A stretch of DNA of 64,000 nt from NCBI RefSeq assembly GCF_002095485.1, contig NZ_MLFS01000009.1:1-64000 (forward strand), given 5' to 3'. The first letter of the stretch is position 1; the number at the start of each line of letters is the position of its first letter. Positions 29,457-36,813 of this stretch are shown here, piece after piece. This stretch comes from Pantoea wallisii (GTDB lineage Bacteria > Pseudomonadota > Gammaproteobacteria > Enterobacterales > Enterobacteriaceae). The notes beneath the pieces are model-generated. The model was not told the DNA's origin. It was given only the letters and a program-made list of their open reading frames with translations, and did no database searches. The position numbers and the translations under genes are program-made.

Positions 29457-30296
29457 TTATCGACGGCGCAGCAGGCCGCCACATGGTCCTGTCAACACGG
29501 ACAGTAAAAACAGCACGGCTGCACTCAGTACCACAGCCGGTCCGGCGGGCAGCGAGTAGTGCCATGAAAGAATCAGACCGATGAGCGCCGCAACAATAGC
29601 CAGCAGCATGGCGATGCCGAGCATGCTGGCAAGGTGGCGGCTCCAGAAACGTGCACTGGTAGCCGGCAGCATCATCAGGCCGACGGACATTAACGTGCCC
29701 AGCACCTGGAAGCCCGCCACCAGATTGAGCACCACTAAGGTAAGAAAGATGCCGTGCACCAGCGGCGCGCTCCACTTGCCCTGGGCCCGCAGGAAGTCGG
29801 GATCAAATGCATCAATCACCAGCGGCCGGAAGATCACGGCCAGCGTCAGCAGCGTAAACGCGGCGATGCTTCCCACCAGCAGAATGGCGCTGTTATCCAC
29901 CGCCAGCAGTGAGCCAAACAGCACATGCAGTAGATCAACGCTGGATCCGCGCAGCGACACCAGCGTAACGCCCAGCGCCAGCGAACCCAGATAGAAGCCA
30001 GAGAAGCTGGCGTCCTCCTTTAATGGCGTATATCGGCTAACCGCCCCTGAGAGCAGCGCCACCGCCAGCCCGGCGATCAGTCCGCCGATACCCATCGCAA
30101 CCAGCGATAATCCTGAGACCAGATAGCCGATGGCGGCACCCGGCAGTACCGCATGCGATAACGCATCGCCGACCAGGCTCATGCGGCGCAGCGAGAGAAA
30201 CACCCCGAGCGGCGTGGCGCTGACGGCTAACGCGACGCAGGCCACTAAGGCGCGGCGCATAAAACCGAATTCGATGAAGGGTTGAATAAGGGTCAT
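29457..30296 (-). CDS. Metal ABC transporter permease (ABC-3 family)
   Basis: 279 residues, about eight hydrophobic segments, with the family block SLRRMSLVGDALSHAVLPGAAIGYL and PASTARFWSRHLASML-type C-terminal region (here MLPATSARFWSRHL). It forms the membrane channel of the ZnuB/MntB class. Its start overlaps the ATPase stop as ATGA (30293-30296), so the two are translationally coupled. It precedes the binding-protein gene by 21 bases. Confidence 0.92.
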   Translation of the reverse strand: MTLIQPFIEFGFMRRALVACVALAVSATPLGVFLSLRRMSLVGDALSHAVLPGAAIGYLVSGLSLVAMGIGGLIAGLAVALLSGAVSRYTPLKEDASFSGFYLGSLALGVTLVSLRGSSVDLLHVLFGSLLAVDNSAILLVGSIAAFTLLTLAVIFRPLVIDAFDPDFLRAQGKWSAPLVHGIFLTLVVLNLVAGFQVLGTLMSVGLMMLPATSARFWSRHLASMLGIAMLLAIVAALIGLILSWHYSLPAGPAVVLSAAVLFLLSVLTGPCGGLLRRR

Positions 30297-30949
30297 GAGG
30301 CCACCCTGCGCAGCAGCGGCGTCTGCACCGTACTGCTCTCATCCAGCGACAGCACATCCGTAAAGTAACGCGCGACCAGCGGGCGATCGTGCAGCACCAC
30401 CAGCAGCGTGGTGCCCTTCTGCTGCTGCTGCTGCAGAATCGACATCAGTAACGTAACGGTGGGCGTATCAATGCCATTGAACGGCTCATCCAGCAGCCAG
30501 ACTCTGCTCTGCTGCAGCAGCAGTCGCGCAAAGAGCACGCGCTGCAGCTGGCCGCCGGAGAGCATGGCGGGCTGCGCGTCGGCAAACTCACGCATCTGCA
30601 CGGCATCCAGCGCAGCATCAATCTCCTGACGCAAGGCGCGGGTGATACCGCCAAACCAGCCACAGCGTGGCCAGCAGCCCATGGCCACCAGCTCATAAGC
30701 GGTCAATGGAAAACGTGTTTCCAGCTCGCTGCGCTGCGGCAACCAGCCAAGTGCATTGCGTGAAATGTGGAGTTCGCAGCTGCCGCTAACGGGAGGAATC
30801 AATCCGGCGATGGTTTTTAATAAGGTCGATTTTCCGGTGCCGTTGGCGCCGACCAGCGCTGTCATACTGCCGGCGGCCAGCGCACCGGTGACCTGCGGCG
30901 TCACCGCCCTGCCCTGATAACCGCCCTGCAGTTGGTTAAAACGCATCAT
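30293..30949 (-). CDS. Metal ABC transporter ATP-binding protein
   Basis: 218 residues from ATG 30949, which follows GGGGGATACAGAA; a second ATG lies one codon later. Walker A GANGTGKST (residues 34-42), signature LSGGQLQRV, Walker B VWLLDEPF and the switch histidine in VVLHD are all present. It powers the ZnuC-like importer. Its start overlaps the stop of the small upstream ORF (30946-30948), so they are probably translated together. Confidence 0.92.
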   Translation of the reverse strand: MMRFNQLQGGYQGRAVTPQVTGALAAGSMTALVGANGTGKSTLLKTIAGLIPPVSGSCELHISRNALGWLPQRSELETRFPLTAYELVAMGCWPRCGWFGGITRALRQEIDAALDAVQMREFADAQPAMLSGGQLQRVLFARLLLQQSRVWLLDEPFNGIDTPTVTLLMSILQQQQQKGTTLLVVLHDRPLVARYFTDVLSLDESSTVQTPLLRRVAS

Positions 30950-31050
30950 TTCTGTATCCCCCACCAGAGCGCCAGCGCCAGCAGTGCGCACAGCAGCAGC
31001 GCAACCGTCAGGCGTCCGCCAAGGGACAAAAGTAATCCACTGTGATTCAT
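30946..31050 (-). CDS. Putative 34-residue single-span membrane protein heading the Zur-controlled metal transporter operon
   Basis: MNHSGLLLSLGGRLTV followed by ALLLCALLALALWWGIQK: a short N-terminus, one hydrophobic helix and a basic end. It begins 14 bases after the Zur box (31064-31084) and its TGA overlaps the ATPase start (ATGATG), so it is the first reading frame of the operon. The ribosome site is poor (GCGGGTA). I recognise no family. It could be a small transporter-associated protein, as AcrZ or KdpF are for their partners, or a leader frame coupling translation; both are inference. It is too short for most annotation pipelines. Confidence 0.5.
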   Translation of the reverse strand: MNHSGLLLSLGGRLTVALLLCALLALALWWGIQK

Positions 31051-31063
31051 TACCCGCAAACCA

Positions 31064-31084
31064 AAATGTTATAACATAACATTT
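31064..31084. promoter_or_regulatory. Zur box upstream of the metal ABC operon
   Basis: AAATGTTAT-AAC-ATAACATTT is a perfect inverted repeat and matches the enterobacterial Zur consensus. It lies 14 bases before the small ORF that opens the operon, placing the ABC transporter under zinc-dependent repression. Confidence 0.88.
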
Positions 31085-31290
31085 ATCCTAACCGATCGCG
31101 GTCCCATGCCGCGCGGGCAAAGTGTTTCAAAAAAAATCAGGCAGCCAGAAAGATTGGGTTAACGTATTGTCTTTATGTGCCTGAAAGTTGTGCCCCATCG
31201 CAGTAATCGCCCGTTCTGTTTACGGGCACCTTGCTTTGTGGTGCTGAAAACACAATGATAGATACACTCTTCCTTATACGAGGATGCCAG

Positions 31291-31644
31291 ATGCAGTCTA
31301 TTATTCATTGTGATATCGCTGTGGATGAGGATGATTGCGGCAAGCTACAGAGAATAATACAGGGGAATATTCTCAAAATAGCTGAAGCTCTCGCCGGTGA
31401 TTTACAGTGGTATTCGCAAAACGCGAAATTAGTTCCGGACAGTTTTAAGATTATTTCCATTCAACGGTTCAATCACGATCGATTTAAAATGCTTTACGAT
31501 TTCACGTGGGATTTATTTAATCCCTGCCTGGATTTAAATGAAACCTTTACGCGACGTGAAGCCGTTACATTCCACATTACGCCCGGTGCGCTGGTGTTTG
31601 ACGTGATCGACAATACGCAGCCATCACCCGCTGATGAATTGTAA
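31291..31644 (+). CDS. Protein of unknown function upstream of tomB-hha
   Basis: 117 residues from ATG 31291, which has GAGGA seven bases ahead; an ATG at 31255 in the same frame has no ribosome site. The protein is soluble-looking and acidic, with IIHCDIAVDEDDC at the start and ITPGALVFDVIDN near the end. I recognise no family. The base composition is more AT-rich than the surrounding genes, and it is not at this place in E. coli; together these suggest acquisition or fast change. A GCCCGT/ACGGGC hairpin (31209-31227) lies in its upstream region. The 206-base gap before it otherwise holds only the Zur box edge. Confidence 0.7.
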   Translation: MQSIIHCDIAVDEDDCGKLQRIIQGNILKIAEALAGDLQWYSQNAKLVPDSFKIISIQRFNHDRFKMLYDFTWDLFNPCLDLNETFTRREAVTFHITPGALVFDVIDNTQPSPADEL

Positions 31645-31789
31645 TATTTGGTAATTGGGTGAGCAAAGCTAATGAATGTGGATTATATTTGAAAGGTCGC
31701 TGAATTACTTTTATTCGTGATCGCTCCCTGGTAGCTTTTCCAAATCTCGCCGCGTTGCGGTACCTGTGCTCGCTATGGAGGGGAAAAAG

Positions 31790-32167
31790 ATGGACGAATA
31801 CTCACCGAAACGGCATGATATTGCCCAGCTTAAATTTCTGTGTGAGAGCCTGTTTGACGAAAGTATGGCGACGTTAACGGATAGCCACCACGGCTGGGTT
31901 AATGATCCCACTTCGCCAGGCAATTTACAGCTCAACGATTTGATTGAGCATATCGCCTCTTTCACGATGAATTACAAAATTAAGCACGTTGAAGATGAAG
32001 CGCTGATTACGCAAATCGATGAATATCTTGACGATACCTTTATGTTGTTCAGCAGTTATGGAATCAATTCTCAGGATCTTCAGCGGTGGCAACGTTCAGC
32101 AAAACGCTTATTTAATCTGTTTGCCGAAGAGTGCGCTTATCTCCAGCAACCCAGCCATTCCTTTTAG
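31790..32167 (+). CDS. tomB: Hha antitoxin / biofilm modulator TomB (YbaJ)
   Basis: 125 residues. MDEYSPKRHDIAQLKFLCES, the HGWVNDPTS motif and EYLDDTFMLFSSYGIN match E. coli TomB. It lowers Hha toxicity and affects biofilm formation. The start at 31790 has GGAGGGG six bases ahead. hha follows 24 bases later in the same operon, as in E. coli; the acrB side is separated by the zinc island here. Confidence 0.96.
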   Translation: MDEYSPKRHDIAQLKFLCESLFDESMATLTDSHHGWVNDPTSPGNLQLNDLIEHIASFTMNYKIKHVEDEALITQIDEYLDDTFMLFSSYGINSQDLQRWQRSAKRLFNLFAEECAYLQQPSHSF

Positions 32168-32191
32168 CATCAGAGTGAGACCGGTTTATTT

Positions 32192-32410
32192 ATGAGCAAC
32201 CAAGCCCTAACCAAAACAGACTATTTGATGCGACTGCGTCGTTGTCGCTCAATTGATACCCTTGAACGGGTTATCGAAAAAAATAAGTACGAATTACCTG
32301 AAGATGAGTTAGCGGTTTTCTATTCCGCAGCCGATCACCGCCTGGCAGAGCTGACGATGAACAAGCTGTACGACAAAGTGCCTGGCTCCGTCTGGAAATA
32401 CGTCCGCTAA
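32192..32410 (+). CDS. hha: Haemolysin expression modulator Hha
   Basis: 72 residues, nearly identical to E. coli Hha over [20 protein letters not shown] and [20 protein letters not shown]. It binds H-NS and helps silence horizontally acquired, temperature- and osmolarity-controlled genes. It is the second gene of tomB-hha. Confidence 0.97.
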   Translation: MSNQALTKTDYLMRLRRCRSIDTLERVIEKNKYELPEDELAVFYSAADHRLAELTMNKLYDKVPGSVWKYVR

Positions 32411-32529
32411 GATCTGCCCTTCACGCTTTTCCGTTACGCCATCGTTTATCTGCAGGGATGATTCACCGGCAAGGGAGTGCCAGCGTAGTGCTGTCTGCTG
32501 TTTCTGAAGATTTTCTGGGGAGCAGAAAT

Positions 32530-32642
32530 GGTGGAGGCCCTGCCAGCTACATCCCGGCACACGCGTCGCCTGCTGCGGCTGCTTCCTTCCGGACCTGACC
32601 GAGTTCACAAGTTAGCGTTGCGGGAGAACCAACAGGGCCCCC
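32530..32642 (-). ncRNA. ffs: 4.5S RNA of the signal recognition particle
   Basis: On the minus strand it begins GGGGGCCCTGTTGGTTCTCC, carries the conserved GGTCAGGTCCGGAAGGAAGC apex (SRP domain IV GGAA tetraloop), and ends with the complementary CAGGGCCTCCACCA. The length of 113 nt agrees with E. coli (114). It binds Ffh and targets nascent membrane proteins to FtsY. It sits between hha and atl, as in E. coli. Confidence 0.97.
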
Positions 32643-32673
32643 ATTGACGAGCCCTCATTTCGAGAGCGTTGGC

Positions 32674-32702
32674 ATTATCAGGTAAGCCCCTGGCAATTGC
32701 AA
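32674..32702 (-). promoter_or_regulatory. Promoter of ffs
   Basis: On the minus strand TTGCAA (32697-32702) and GATAAT (complement of 32674-32679) are 17 bases apart. Transcription from here gives a 5' leader of about 24 nt before the mature 4.5S end, as known in E. coli. Confidence 0.75.
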
Positions 32703-32810
32703 GCGCAGGCCGGACAACCGTTGGTTTCTTGAACAGAGCGGCGGTAAATACCTGCTGAACCGCCTTTCCCCATGCTAAAGTTGATGTTTTTGCAGGAGAC
32801 GAAACGCTGC

Positions 32811-33122
32811 ATGGGCGAGCAAAGCAACTTTTCTGAGCGCGTATGGCAAATCATTGCGGCTATCCCTAAAGGCAAAGTGACCACCTATGGCGATGTCGCC
32901 CTGCTGGCGGGATCGCCGCGTGCAGCGCGCCAGGTAGGCGGCGTGCTTCGGCGTCTGCCGCCGGGCAGCAAATTGCCCTGGTTCCGCGTAATCAATCGAC
33001 ACGGTCGTATCTCGCTACAGGGTGAGGACTTATTTCGCCAGCGCGATGCGCTTGAAGCGGAAGGCATTGAAGTGAATGATGCCGGTGAAATCGATTTAGA
33101 GAAGTACCGCTGGGCGTATTAA
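32811..33122 (+). CDS. atl: Alkyltransferase-like DNA-binding protein Atl (YbaZ)
   Basis: 103 residues from ATG 32811; AGGAG at 32794-32798 is 12 bases away, so the start is not firm (an ATG at 32784 is upstream). VWQIIAAIPKGKVTTYGDVA and GSPRAARQVGGVLRRLPPGS are the MGMT-like DNA-binding core. The methyl-accepting PCHRV motif reads PWFRV here: Trp replaces the active cysteine, as in all ATLs, and the following His is also replaced, by Phe. It should bind O6-alkylguanine lesions and hand them to nucleotide excision repair, without repairing them itself. Confidence 0.93.
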   Translation: MGEQSNFSERVWQIIAAIPKGKVTTYGDVALLAGSPRAARQVGGVLRRLPPGSKLPWFRVINRHGRISLQGEDLFRQRDALEAEGIEVNDAGEIDLEKYRWAY

Positions 33123-33147
33123 ATTAGCGGTGCAGGATAAGGGCCGC

Positions 33148-33185
33148 CAGGTCCGCTGCCGTAGAGTAAAGCGGCAGCGGACCTG
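33148..33185. terminator. Strong hairpin between convergent atl and ybaY
   Basis: CAGGTCCGCTGCCG (33148-33161) is perfectly complementary to 33172-33185 with a 10-base loop. There is no T-run on either strand, so it is a likely transcription barrier rather than a classical terminator. Confidence 0.5.
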
Positions 33186-33209
33186 TGTGCCCCTGATTCG
33201 GTGCTGTGA

Positions 33210-33767
33210 TTACATACTGGTTGGCGCAGGCACCGACGCTGAAGGCGTGACCTGAGTCGGGGACGTAGATGGCACCGTGGTTGCCGCACCCGGCTGGGTT
33301 GGCATCGCCATATTCGTCACCGGCACCAGCAGCAGCTCTGCTTTGGTTCCGCCCTGATTGATCACCGGCTTCACGGTATCGGTGACAAAGGCCAGCTTGC
33401 CATCGACCGTAATGGCTGCGCTCAGCAGAATACGTGCGTTCGGCTGGATGTCAGCCGGGTTGAACGGCAGCACAAACTGGAACGGCGCCTGTTTCCCTTC
33501 GGTACGCACCACGCGCTGCGAAAGCACTTTTGACGGCGCATCGGCCAGCGAGGCGTCTGCCAGCGTCACGGTCAGAACCGCATCCGGCGGCAGCGCAATG
33601 CGCTGGCGAATATACACCGAACCACTAACGTTAGGCTGCGCGATGGCGGCTTGCTGACCGGCGACCGTTGAGCCCAGCGTCGGTGTTGGCACCGGCTTGC
33701 TGTGATCGGCACACCCTGTGATCGCCGCAGCGAGCGTCATACCGCTAATAACTTGCCAGAGTTTCAT
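33210..33767 (-). CDS. ybaY: YbaY-family lipoprotein
   Basis: 185 residues. Lipoprotein signal with lipobox ITGC (Cys19), then a beta-rich YscW/type III pilotin-like domain: [20 protein letters not shown] and [21 protein letters not shown] Thr/Pro/Ser-rich tail follows. In E. coli YbaY is a glycine-zipper/outer-membrane lipoprotein of unknown role. It lies between atl and tesB, as expected. Confidence 0.92.
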   Translation of the reverse strand: MKLWQVISGMTLAAAITGCADHSKPVPTPTLGSTVAGQQAAIAQPNVSGSVYIRQRIALPPDAVLTVTLADASLADAPSKVLSQRVVRTEGKQAPFQFVLPFNPADIQPNARILLSAAITVDGKLAFVTDTVKPVINQGGTKAELLLVPVTNMAMPTQPGAATTVPSTSPTQVTPSASVPAPTSM

Positions 33768-33959
33768 CGATGTCGTCTCCTTGTGAACACTATGATTGTC
33801 GGCGGTAAAGTTGTTGGCTGGGTTTTCGACCGCCGATTGCTGTTAATTCTGGCACAAAAATCCCCATTGCGCCTGAAGGGGGGAAATCGCGGTAAAAGCG
33901 TTGCGGAAACTGGTCGGATCTTTCACACTTGCGCCATTGGCATCTCTGAGGAGTCCGTT

Positions 33960-34821
33960 ATGAGCCAGGCACTGCACAACCTGCTTAATTTATTGAATCT
34001 GGAAAAGCTGGAAGAGGGTCTATTCCGCGGGCAAAGTGAAGATCTGGCCTGCGCCAGGTGTTTGGCGGCCAGGTCGTTGGTCAGGCGCTCTATGCAGCTA
34101 AGCAAACCGTGCCGGAAGCGCGCATTATCCACTCATTCCACAGCTACTTCCTGCGGCCCGGCGACAGCCAGAAAGCCATCATCTATGACGTTGAAACCTG
34201 CGGGATGGTAAAAGCTTCAGCGCCCGTCGCGTCAGCGCAGTGCAAAACGGGCAGCCCATTTTCTACATGACGGCGTCGTTCCAGGCACCTGAGAGCGGCT
34301 TCGAACATCAGAACAGCATGCCGGTGGTGCCGGGCCCGGATAACCTACCCTCTGAGCAGGATCTGGCGCAAAAACTGGCCGCTCACCTGCCGCTCAAACT
34401 CAAAGAGAAGTTCCTCGCCGAGCGCCCGCTGGATATCCGCCCGGTCCAGATTCACAACCCGCTAAAAGGCCGCGTTGATGAGCCGGTGCGCCAGGTCTGG
34501 ATTCGCGCTAATGGCCAGCTGCCGGACGATCGGCGTATTCATCAGTATCTGCTGGGTTACGCTTCGGATCTTAACTTCCTGCCGGTTGCGCTACAGCCGC
34601 ACGGCAAAGGCTTTCTGGAGCCCGATATGCAGGTGGCTACCATTGACCACTCTATGTGGTTCCACCGTCCGTTTGATCTCTCTGACTGGCTGCTCTACAG
34701 CGTGGTCAGTACATCGGCTTCCGGTGCGCGCGGCTTTGTGCGCGGTGAGTTCTATACCCGGGACGGCACGCTGGTGGCAACTACGGTGCAGGAGGGCGTG
34801 ATGCGCCAGCGCGAGTCATAA
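33960..34821 (+). CDS. tesB: Acyl-CoA thioesterase II TesB, frameshifted twice in this sequence
   Basis: Double-hotdog thioesterase cleaving acyl-CoAs. The ATG at 33960 begins [20 protein letters not shown]. One G is missing near 34046-34048 (CTGGCC for CTGGGCC); restoring it gives [20 protein letters not shown]. One C is missing near 34197-34199 (ACCTG for ACCCTG); restoring it gives [20 protein letters not shown]. The remainder, with the catalytic-region [13 protein letters not shown] and [16 protein letters not shown], is intact to 34821. Corrected length is about 287 residues, like E. coli TesB (286). Confidence 0.9.
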
Positions 34822-34847
34822 AAAAAGGGGCGACCTGGTCGCCCCTT
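34821..34847 (-). terminator. Terminator of glnK-amtB (also at the tesB end)
   Basis: GGGGCGAC (34827-34834) pairs with GTCGCCCC (34838-34845). On the minus strand a T-run follows (complement of 34820-34826), ending the amtB transcript; tesB stops at the same place. Confidence 0.85.
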
Positions 34848-34892
34848 CTGCTGTTTATTATTTTATCGCACTGCTTCTCTTCATCCAGCGCA

Positions 34893-36182
34893 TTACTGGT
34901 TGTAAGCGTTCTCGCCGTGGCTGTTCACGTCCAGACCTTCGCGCTCCTGCTCTTCCGGCACGCGCAGCCCGACAATCAGATCGGCCAGCTTAAAGCCGAT
35001 GAAAGCCACTACGCCGGACCAGACGATAGTCACCAGACAGCTAAATACCTGAACCCAAACCTGATGGCCCATCGTCACGCCTTCCGCATAACCCACACCG
35101 CCCAGCGTAGAGGAGGCAAAGACGCCGGTCAGGATGCAGCCAAGGATACCGCACACGCCGTGCACGCCAAACACATCACACGGGTCATCAACGCGCAGCC
35201 ATCTCTTCAGCGTGGTGACGCCCCAGATACCCGCCAGGCCGCCGGCCAGACCGATAATCAGCGCGCCGCCCACCCCCACATAACCGCAGGCCGGGGTAAT
35301 CGCAACCAGACCAGCGATAAAGCCCGAGCAGGCGCCCAGCAGAGAGGGCTTGCCGCGCATTGCCCATTCGCCAAACACCCACGAGAGCACGGCACCGGCG
35401 GTGGCCACTACGGTATTCACGAACGCCAGCGCAGCGATCTCGTTGGCCGCAGACGCGGAGCCGGCGTTAAAGCCAAACCAGCCCACATACAGAATGGCGG
35501 TACCGATAAACACCATTGGCAGGTTATGCGGTTTGAATGCCTCTTTCCCGAAGCCCGCACGTTTACCCACCAGGTAGGCGCCCACCAGACCCGCAACCGC
35601 CGCGTTAATGTGCACTACCGTACCGCCTGCGAAATCCAGCGCGCCATCCTGCGCCAGATAACCGCCGCCCCACACCATATGGGCGATAGGCAGATAGGAG
35701 AGCGTCAGCCATACGCCGACAAAGATCAGCACCGCCGAGAAGCGAATACGCTCGGCAATCGCGCCCACAATCAGCCCTACGGTGATACAGGCGAATGAGG
35801 CCTGGAACGCCACGTGGATATATTGATAGAAGCTGCCCATCACCGCTTTCAGCTCAATATTCTTTAACATCACCCACTGGAAGTTACCGAAAAACGCATT
35901 GCCTTCGCTGAAGGCGAGTGAGTAGCCGTAGACCACCCACAGCACGCATACCAGCGCAAAGGTCACGGCCACCTGGGTGAGCATCGACAGCACGTTTTTG
36001 CCACGAATCAAGCCGCCGTAAAACAGGGCAATTCCCGGGATGGTCATAAACAGTACCAGCGCGGTACAGATCATCATAAAGGCGTTGTCAGCTTTATCCG
36101 CAACGGCAGGCGCAGCGGCCATTGCCAGAGACGGTAACAGCGCCAGGCTGGTGAGGCCCAACATGGTCATTACTTTTTTCAT
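34893..36182 (-). CDS. amtB: Ammonium transporter AmtB
   Basis: 429 residues. Signal peptide, then eleven membrane helices. The conserved histidine pair of the pore is seen in GGTVVHINAAVAGLVGA (first) and VFGVHGVCG (second); the FGNFQWVMLKN and GFNAGS blocks are typical. It takes up ammonium and is blocked by GlnK when nitrogen is plentiful. I chose ATG 36182 (MKKVMTMLGLTSLALLPSLA), with GGATGG ahead; the frame is open to 36200. It is 33 bases downstream of glnK in one NtrC-controlled operon. Confidence 0.97.
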   Translation of the reverse strand: MKKVMTMLGLTSLALLPSLAMAAAPAVADKADNAFMMICTALVLFMTIPGIALFYGGLIRGKNVLSMLTQVAVTFALVCVLWVVYGYSLAFSEGNAFFGNFQWVMLKNIELKAVMGSFYQYIHVAFQASFACITVGLIVGAIAERIRFSAVLIFVGVWLTLSYLPIAHMVWGGGYLAQDGALDFAGGTVVHINAAVAGLVGAYLVGKRAGFGKEAFKPHNLPMVFIGTAILYVGWFGFNAGSASAANEIAALAFVNTVVATAGAVLSWVFGEWAMRGKPSLLGACSGFIAGLVAITPACGYVGVGGALIIGLAGGLAGIWGVTTLKRWLRVDDPCDVFGVHGVCGILGCILTGVFASSTLGGVGYAEGVTMGHQVWVQVFSCLVTIVWSGVVAFIGFKLADLIVGLRVPEEQEREGLDVNSHGENAYNQ

Positions 36183-36215
36183 TTTATTCCATCCCATCAC
36201 AATTCAGAGCCCCAG

Positions 36216-36554
36216 TTACAGTGCTGCTTCGTCGGTTTCGCCGGTACGAATACGGATAACGCGCTGCAATTCCGCGACGAAGATTTTGCCGTCGCCAATT
36301 TTGCCGGTATAAGCGGCTTTGCTGATGACATCGACCACTTCATCAAGTTGATCGTCCGCAATGGCAATATCAATTTTCACTTTTGGCAGGAAGTTAACGC
36401 TGTACTCAGCCCCGCGGTACAGTTCTGCATGGCCCTTCTGACGCCCAAAGCCTTTCACTTCGCTCACGGTCAGGCCCTGAATGCCAATGGAGGATAACGC
36501 TTCACGCACGTCCTCCAGCTTAAATGGTTTGATTACCACGGTAACCAGCTTCAT
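36216..36554 (-). CDS. glnK: PII-type nitrogen regulatory protein GlnK
   Basis: 112 residues. The T-loop with the uridylylated tyrosine is seen in AELYRGAEYSVNFLPKVKI (Tyr51), and the C-loop in GKIFVAELQRVIRIRTGE. It senses 2-oxoglutarate, ATP/ADP and, by uridylylation, glutamine, and plugs AmtB. The start at 36554 has GGAGGGG five bases ahead; the longer upstream frame is ignored. Confidence 0.97.
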   Translation of the reverse strand: MKLVTVVIKPFKLEDVREALSSIGIQGLTVSEVKGFGRQKGHAELYRGAEYSVNFLPKVKIDIAIADDQLDEVVDVISKAAYTGKIGDGKIFVAELQRVIRIRTGETDEAAL

Positions 36555-36607
36555 ACGTTCCCCTCCGGATATAAAAATGAGTGAGTCTTCGCGGACACGC
36601 AGAGAGT

Positions 36608-36623
36608 TAAGCAAAGGCTGTGC
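36608..36623 (-). promoter_or_regulatory. Sigma-54 promoter of glnK-amtB
   Basis: On the minus strand TGGCACAGCCTTTGCT fits the -24/-12 consensus TGGCAC-N5-TTGC(A/T). It is 53 bases before the glnK start. Confidence 0.9.
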
Positions 36624-36732
36624 CATAAATGGCAAAAGAGGCGCGTGCGTCATGCAGGCGCATGCCATCACGCTTCGTTACGACCGGAAGTGAGAGGAGA
36701 AGTGAAGAGAAGCGCGCGGAGTGTTGTATTTT

Positions 36733-36749
36733 TGCACTCCTTTGGTGCT
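36733..36749. promoter_or_regulatory. NtrC (GlnG) enhancer site
   Basis: TGCACTCCTTTGGTGCT matches the NtrC consensus TGCAC-N7-GTGCA apart from the last base. It is about 110 bases upstream of the sigma-54 promoter, the usual enhancer distance. A weaker GGTGCAAATCACC-like stretch lies near 36805. Confidence 0.8.
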
Positions 36750-36813
36750 CATGGCCTCAAAGGAGTGCATTCTTACAGAACATTCCGATAAATACGGTCA
36801 AAAAAGGTGCAAA

